From positions 1-8,452 of the forward strand of contig CAKQDN010000052.1 of assembly GCA_934229275.1 (NCBI GenBank): a stretch of DNA of 8,452 nt. Direction: 5' to 3'. Positions 6,568-8,452 of this stretch are shown piece by piece (the stretch's first letter is position 1; the number at the start of each line of letters is the position of its first letter). The position numbers and the translations under genes are program-made. The notes below the pieces were generated by a model. That model searched no databases. It saw only the letters and a list, made by a program, of their open reading frames with translations, and was not told where the DNA came from. This stretch comes from an uncultured Clostridia bacterium. GTDB taxonomy: Bacteria > Bacillota > Clostridia > Christensenellales > Pumilibacteraceae.

Positions 6568-7789
6568 TTACGAAAGACAAAAATTTATTTACGGACTGCT
6601 TTGCCGAGTTTATTTCGACAAGGCATATTGCGGCATCGCTTTAAACGACGGAATAGGAACGGCACCGGAAGGCGACCGCGCTTTCGTCACGAAAGTTTTC
6701 TACGGCGTTATCGAAAAAAACGCTTATCTCGACTACGCTCTGTCCGCGCTCGTAAAACAGTTGCCGCAACCCAAAGTCGCGCTCGTCATGAAAATCGGCT
6801 TGTATCAGTTGTATTTTACCGAGCAGGCGCCGTACGCCGTCGTTTCGGCATCGGTCGATCTCGTCAAGTCAATCGGAAAAAAGGAAGTTGCGGGATTTGT
6901 AAACGCGACGCTTAAAAATTATAAAAAAGTGCGTTTCCCCGATAAGAGCGATAAAATCGCATATTTGTCGGTGTTCGGCGGCGTCCCGAAGTGGCTCGCG
7001 GGCAAACTTATAAAACAGTACGGATTCGACTGCGCGCTCGAAACGCTGACGTATAAACTTACAGATAAAACGCATATAAGAAACAATCCTGCCGTTATTT
7101 CCAAAGAAGATTTCGCGAAAAAGTACTCTTTGTCCGAAAAAAGCGAACTCGGCTTTTTCGTCACTGCGTCCGAGATGAAGGAAATGAAGCCTGACGAATA
7201 CACCGTTCAGGCGCTGTCGAGCATGAAAGCGGCGGAAATGTATCTTGAAGGATTATCGGAAGGGAAAATTCTCGACGTGTGCGCGGCGCCCGGCGGAAAG
7301 TCGGTTTACATGGCGCAATCGGGAGATTATGCGGTTACGGCGTGCGATATTCATCCGCACAGAGTCGAACTTATTAAAAAGTATGCCGCAAGAATGAAGG
7401 CGGCTAACGTTACTGCAATATTAAACGACGCGCAGAAAGATAAGCCGGAGTGGCACGAACGATTTGATGCCGTCGTGTGCGACGTTCCGTGCAGCGGAAT
7501 CGGAGTAACGCGCTCGAAACCCGACGTTCTTTTAAATAGAAAAGAAAGCGATATTCCCGTGCTTGTCGCGATTCAGAAAAAAATACTTCGGACAAGCGCG
7601 TCTTACGTTAAGCCGGGCAGCAGATTGTGCTATTCGACCTGTACTTTGCTTAAAGAGGAAAACCGCCGTTTAATTGACGATTTTCTCGCTTCGAATTCGT
7701 CGTTTGAGTTGGTTCTGGATAAAACTCTTTTGCCGCAAACAGACGGCTGCGACGGCTTTTACGTTGCCGTAATGAGGAGAAAATTATGA
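6560..7789 (+). CDS. rsmB: 16S rRNA (cytosine-C5) methyltransferase RsmB
   Basis: RsmB uses S-adenosylmethionine to methylate cytosine C5 in 16S rRNA (C967 in E. coli numbering). The 409-residue protein has an N-terminal NusB-like RNA-binding domain (about 1-125, with RQKFIYGLLCRVYFDKAY at the start and VNATLKN near its end). The C-terminal methyltransferase domain carries the SAM-binding CAAPGGKS (241-248), motif IV DVPCSGIG with Cys311, and motif VI YSTC with Cys361. In this family the motif VI Cys is the nucleophile and the motif IV Cys helps release the product; both are present. It is somewhat shorter than the E. coli protein (429). The TTG start overlaps fmt by 8 bases and the stop overlaps the rlmN start as ATGA. 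The NusB-like domain and the neighbours favour RsmB over other m5C methyltransferases. Confidence 0.93.
   Translation: MTNYERQKFIYGLLCRVYFDKAYCGIALNDGIGTAPEGDRAFVTKVFYGVIEKNAYLDYALSALVKQLPQPKVALVMKIGLYQLYFTEQAPYAVVSASVDLVKSIGKKEVAGFVNATLKNYKKVRFPDKSDKIAYLSVFGGVPKWLAGKLIKQYGFDCALETLTYKLTDKTHIRNNPAVISKEDFAKKYSLSEKSELGFFVTASEMKEMKPDEYTVQALSSMKAAEMYLEGLSEGKILDVCAAPGGKSVYMAQSGDYAVTACDIHPHRVELIKKYAARMKAANVTAILNDAQKDKPEWHERFDAVVCDVPCSGIGVTRSKPDVLLNRKESDIPVLVAIQKKILRTSASYVKPGSRLCYSTCTLLKEENRRLIDDFLASNSSFELVLDKTLLPQTDGCDGFYVAVMRRKL
7774..7779 (+). promoter_or_regulatory. Shine-Dalgarno site for rlmN, inside rsmB
   Basis: GAGGAG ends 6 bases before ATG 7786. That ATG overlaps the rsmB stop TGA as ATGA, a classical coupled junction. 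Confidence 0.75.
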
Positions 7790-8452
7790 AAAACGCATTC
7801 GATATGACGCTTGCAGAACTTAAATCGGATCTTTCGGGAAACGGATTTAAGCCGTTCAGAGCCGCGCAGATATATAAATGGATGATAAAATACGTTCCCG
7901 TCGGCGAAATGAGCGATTTATCCAATTCGGACAGAGAAAAACTTGCTTCGATGTACGATTTTCAGCCGATAAAAATAGCGAACAGACTGGTATCGAAAGA
8001 TAAATCGATTAAGTATATTTTTTCGCTTTGCGACGGAAACGTAATAGAAGGCGCACTTATGAAGCAGGGGTACGGAAACACCATTTGCGTATCCACGCAG
8101 GTCGGTTGCCGTATGGGATGTGCTTTTTGCGCCTCTGGCATAGGCGGAGTCGTGCGCAATCTGACCGCCGGCGAAATGCTTGCTCAGGTGCTTGCCGTAA
8201 ACGCCGATCTCGGTGCTACGGAACAAGGGCACCGGAACGTTACCAACATCGTACTTATGGGCAGCGGAGAGCCGCTCGACAACTACGAAAACGTGACGAA
8301 GTTTTTATCGCTCGTTTCGAATGCGGACGGCATCAATATCTCGCAGCGCAATATAACGCTTTCGACGTGCGGTCTTGCCGATAAAATAAAGCAACTTGCC
8401 GACGACGGATATACGGTTAATCTCACCATATCTTTGCACGCGACTACCGACG
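7786..8452 (+). CDS. rlmN: 23S rRNA (adenine-C2) methyltransferase RlmN, 3' end cut by window
   Basis: The first 222 codons are present and the gene runs off the right edge in an open frame. RlmN is a radical SAM enzyme that methylates C2 of an adenine in 23S rRNA (A2503 in E. coli) and also of A37 in some tRNAs. The N-terminal domain (MKNAFDMTLAEL to about 90) resembles the family's RNA-binding region. The iron-sulfur cluster motif CRMGCAFC gives Cys108, Cys112 and Cys115. Cys101, seven residues upstream in CVSTQVGC, aligns with catalytic Cys118 of E. coli. GSGEPLDNYENV (SAM contact region) and ISLHA follow. The second catalytic Cys, near residue 340 in relatives, lies outside the window and cannot be checked. 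The related resistance enzyme Cfr shares this core, but the N-terminus and operon context favour RlmN. Confidence 0.93.
   Translation, partial: MKNAFDMTLAELKSDLSGNGFKPFRAAQIYKWMIKYVPVGEMSDLSNSDREKLASMYDFQPIKIANRLVSKDKSIKYIFSLCDGNVIEGALMKQGYGNTICVSTQVGCRMGCAFCASGIGGVVRNLTAGEMLAQVLAVNADLGATEQGHRNVTNIVLMGSGEPLDNYENVTKFLSLVSNADGINISQRNITLSTCGLADKIKQLADDGYTVNLTISLHATTD

Noticed and set aside
7481..7498. DVPCSG in place of DAPCSG in RsmB motif IV
   Set aside because: Val at this position is, to my knowledge, common in Bacillota m5C methyltransferases, and the catalytic Cys is kept.
8260..8280. GSGEPLDN in place of GMGEPLDN in RlmN
   Set aside because: Variation at the second position (Met, Ile, Ser) is, to my knowledge, frequent in clostridial RlmN and does not suggest Cfr or a defective enzyme.
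8028..8384. 118-codon plus-strand frame within rlmN
   Set aside because: The real frame here encodes the radical SAM motifs of RlmN. The alternative is Arg-rich and low in recognisable content, typical of an out-of-frame reading.

Overview
This window is a single-strand, tightly packed housekeeping gene cluster of Bacillota (Clostridia) type. The gene order is yicC, gmk, rpoZ, coaBC, priA, def, fmt, rsmB, rlmN, with the last gene cut by the right edge. This order matches the conserved block known from Bacillus subtilis and many Clostridia. Base composition looks moderate, about 45-50% GC in the coding parts by eye, and start codons are mixed (5 ATG, 2 GTG, 2 TTG). Together with short clostridial-style Shine-Dalgarno sites, this suggests an uncultured clostridial lineage, perhaps gut-associated. 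That placement is inference from synteny and style, not from a marker-gene search.

Layout. Bases 1-79 are AT-rich (23 G/C of 79) and non-coding, and presumably hold the leader or promoter region. From 80 to the right edge every base is coding except gaps of 3-12 bases. Junctions: yicC/gmk overlap 8 bp; gmk-rpoZ gap 5; rpoZ-coaBC gap 3; coaBC/priA overlap 23 bp; priA-def gap 12; def-fmt gap 4; fmt/rsmB overlap 8 bp; rsmB/rlmN overlap 4 bp (ATGA). No internal terminator or promoter is visible, so one polycistronic message with extensive translational coupling is the simplest reading. No RNA genes, mobile elements, repeats or CRISPR arrays were seen.

How the genes work together. They cover core information processing and metabolism: RNA turnover (YicC), GMP phosphorylation for GTP supply (Gmk), RNA polymerase assembly (omega), coenzyme A synthesis (CoaBC), replication restart (PriA), the formylation and deformylation of initiator methionine (Fmt and Def), and modification of 16S and 23S rRNA (RsmB, RlmN). 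In relatives the block often continues with a PP2C phosphatase, a PASTA Ser/Thr kinase and rsgA; that would lie beyond the right edge and cannot be seen here.

I found no undescribed multi-gene system. The points worth a second look are small: remA is absent between yicC and gmk; two TTG-start junctions share the same 8-base geometry; rpoZ and coaBC lie in one frame separated by a single TAA; the deformylase has EACLS where the family has EGCLS; Fmt has a shortened C-terminal motif; Gmk has Leu where Gln is usual; and TCGA is enriched about threefold in yicC.
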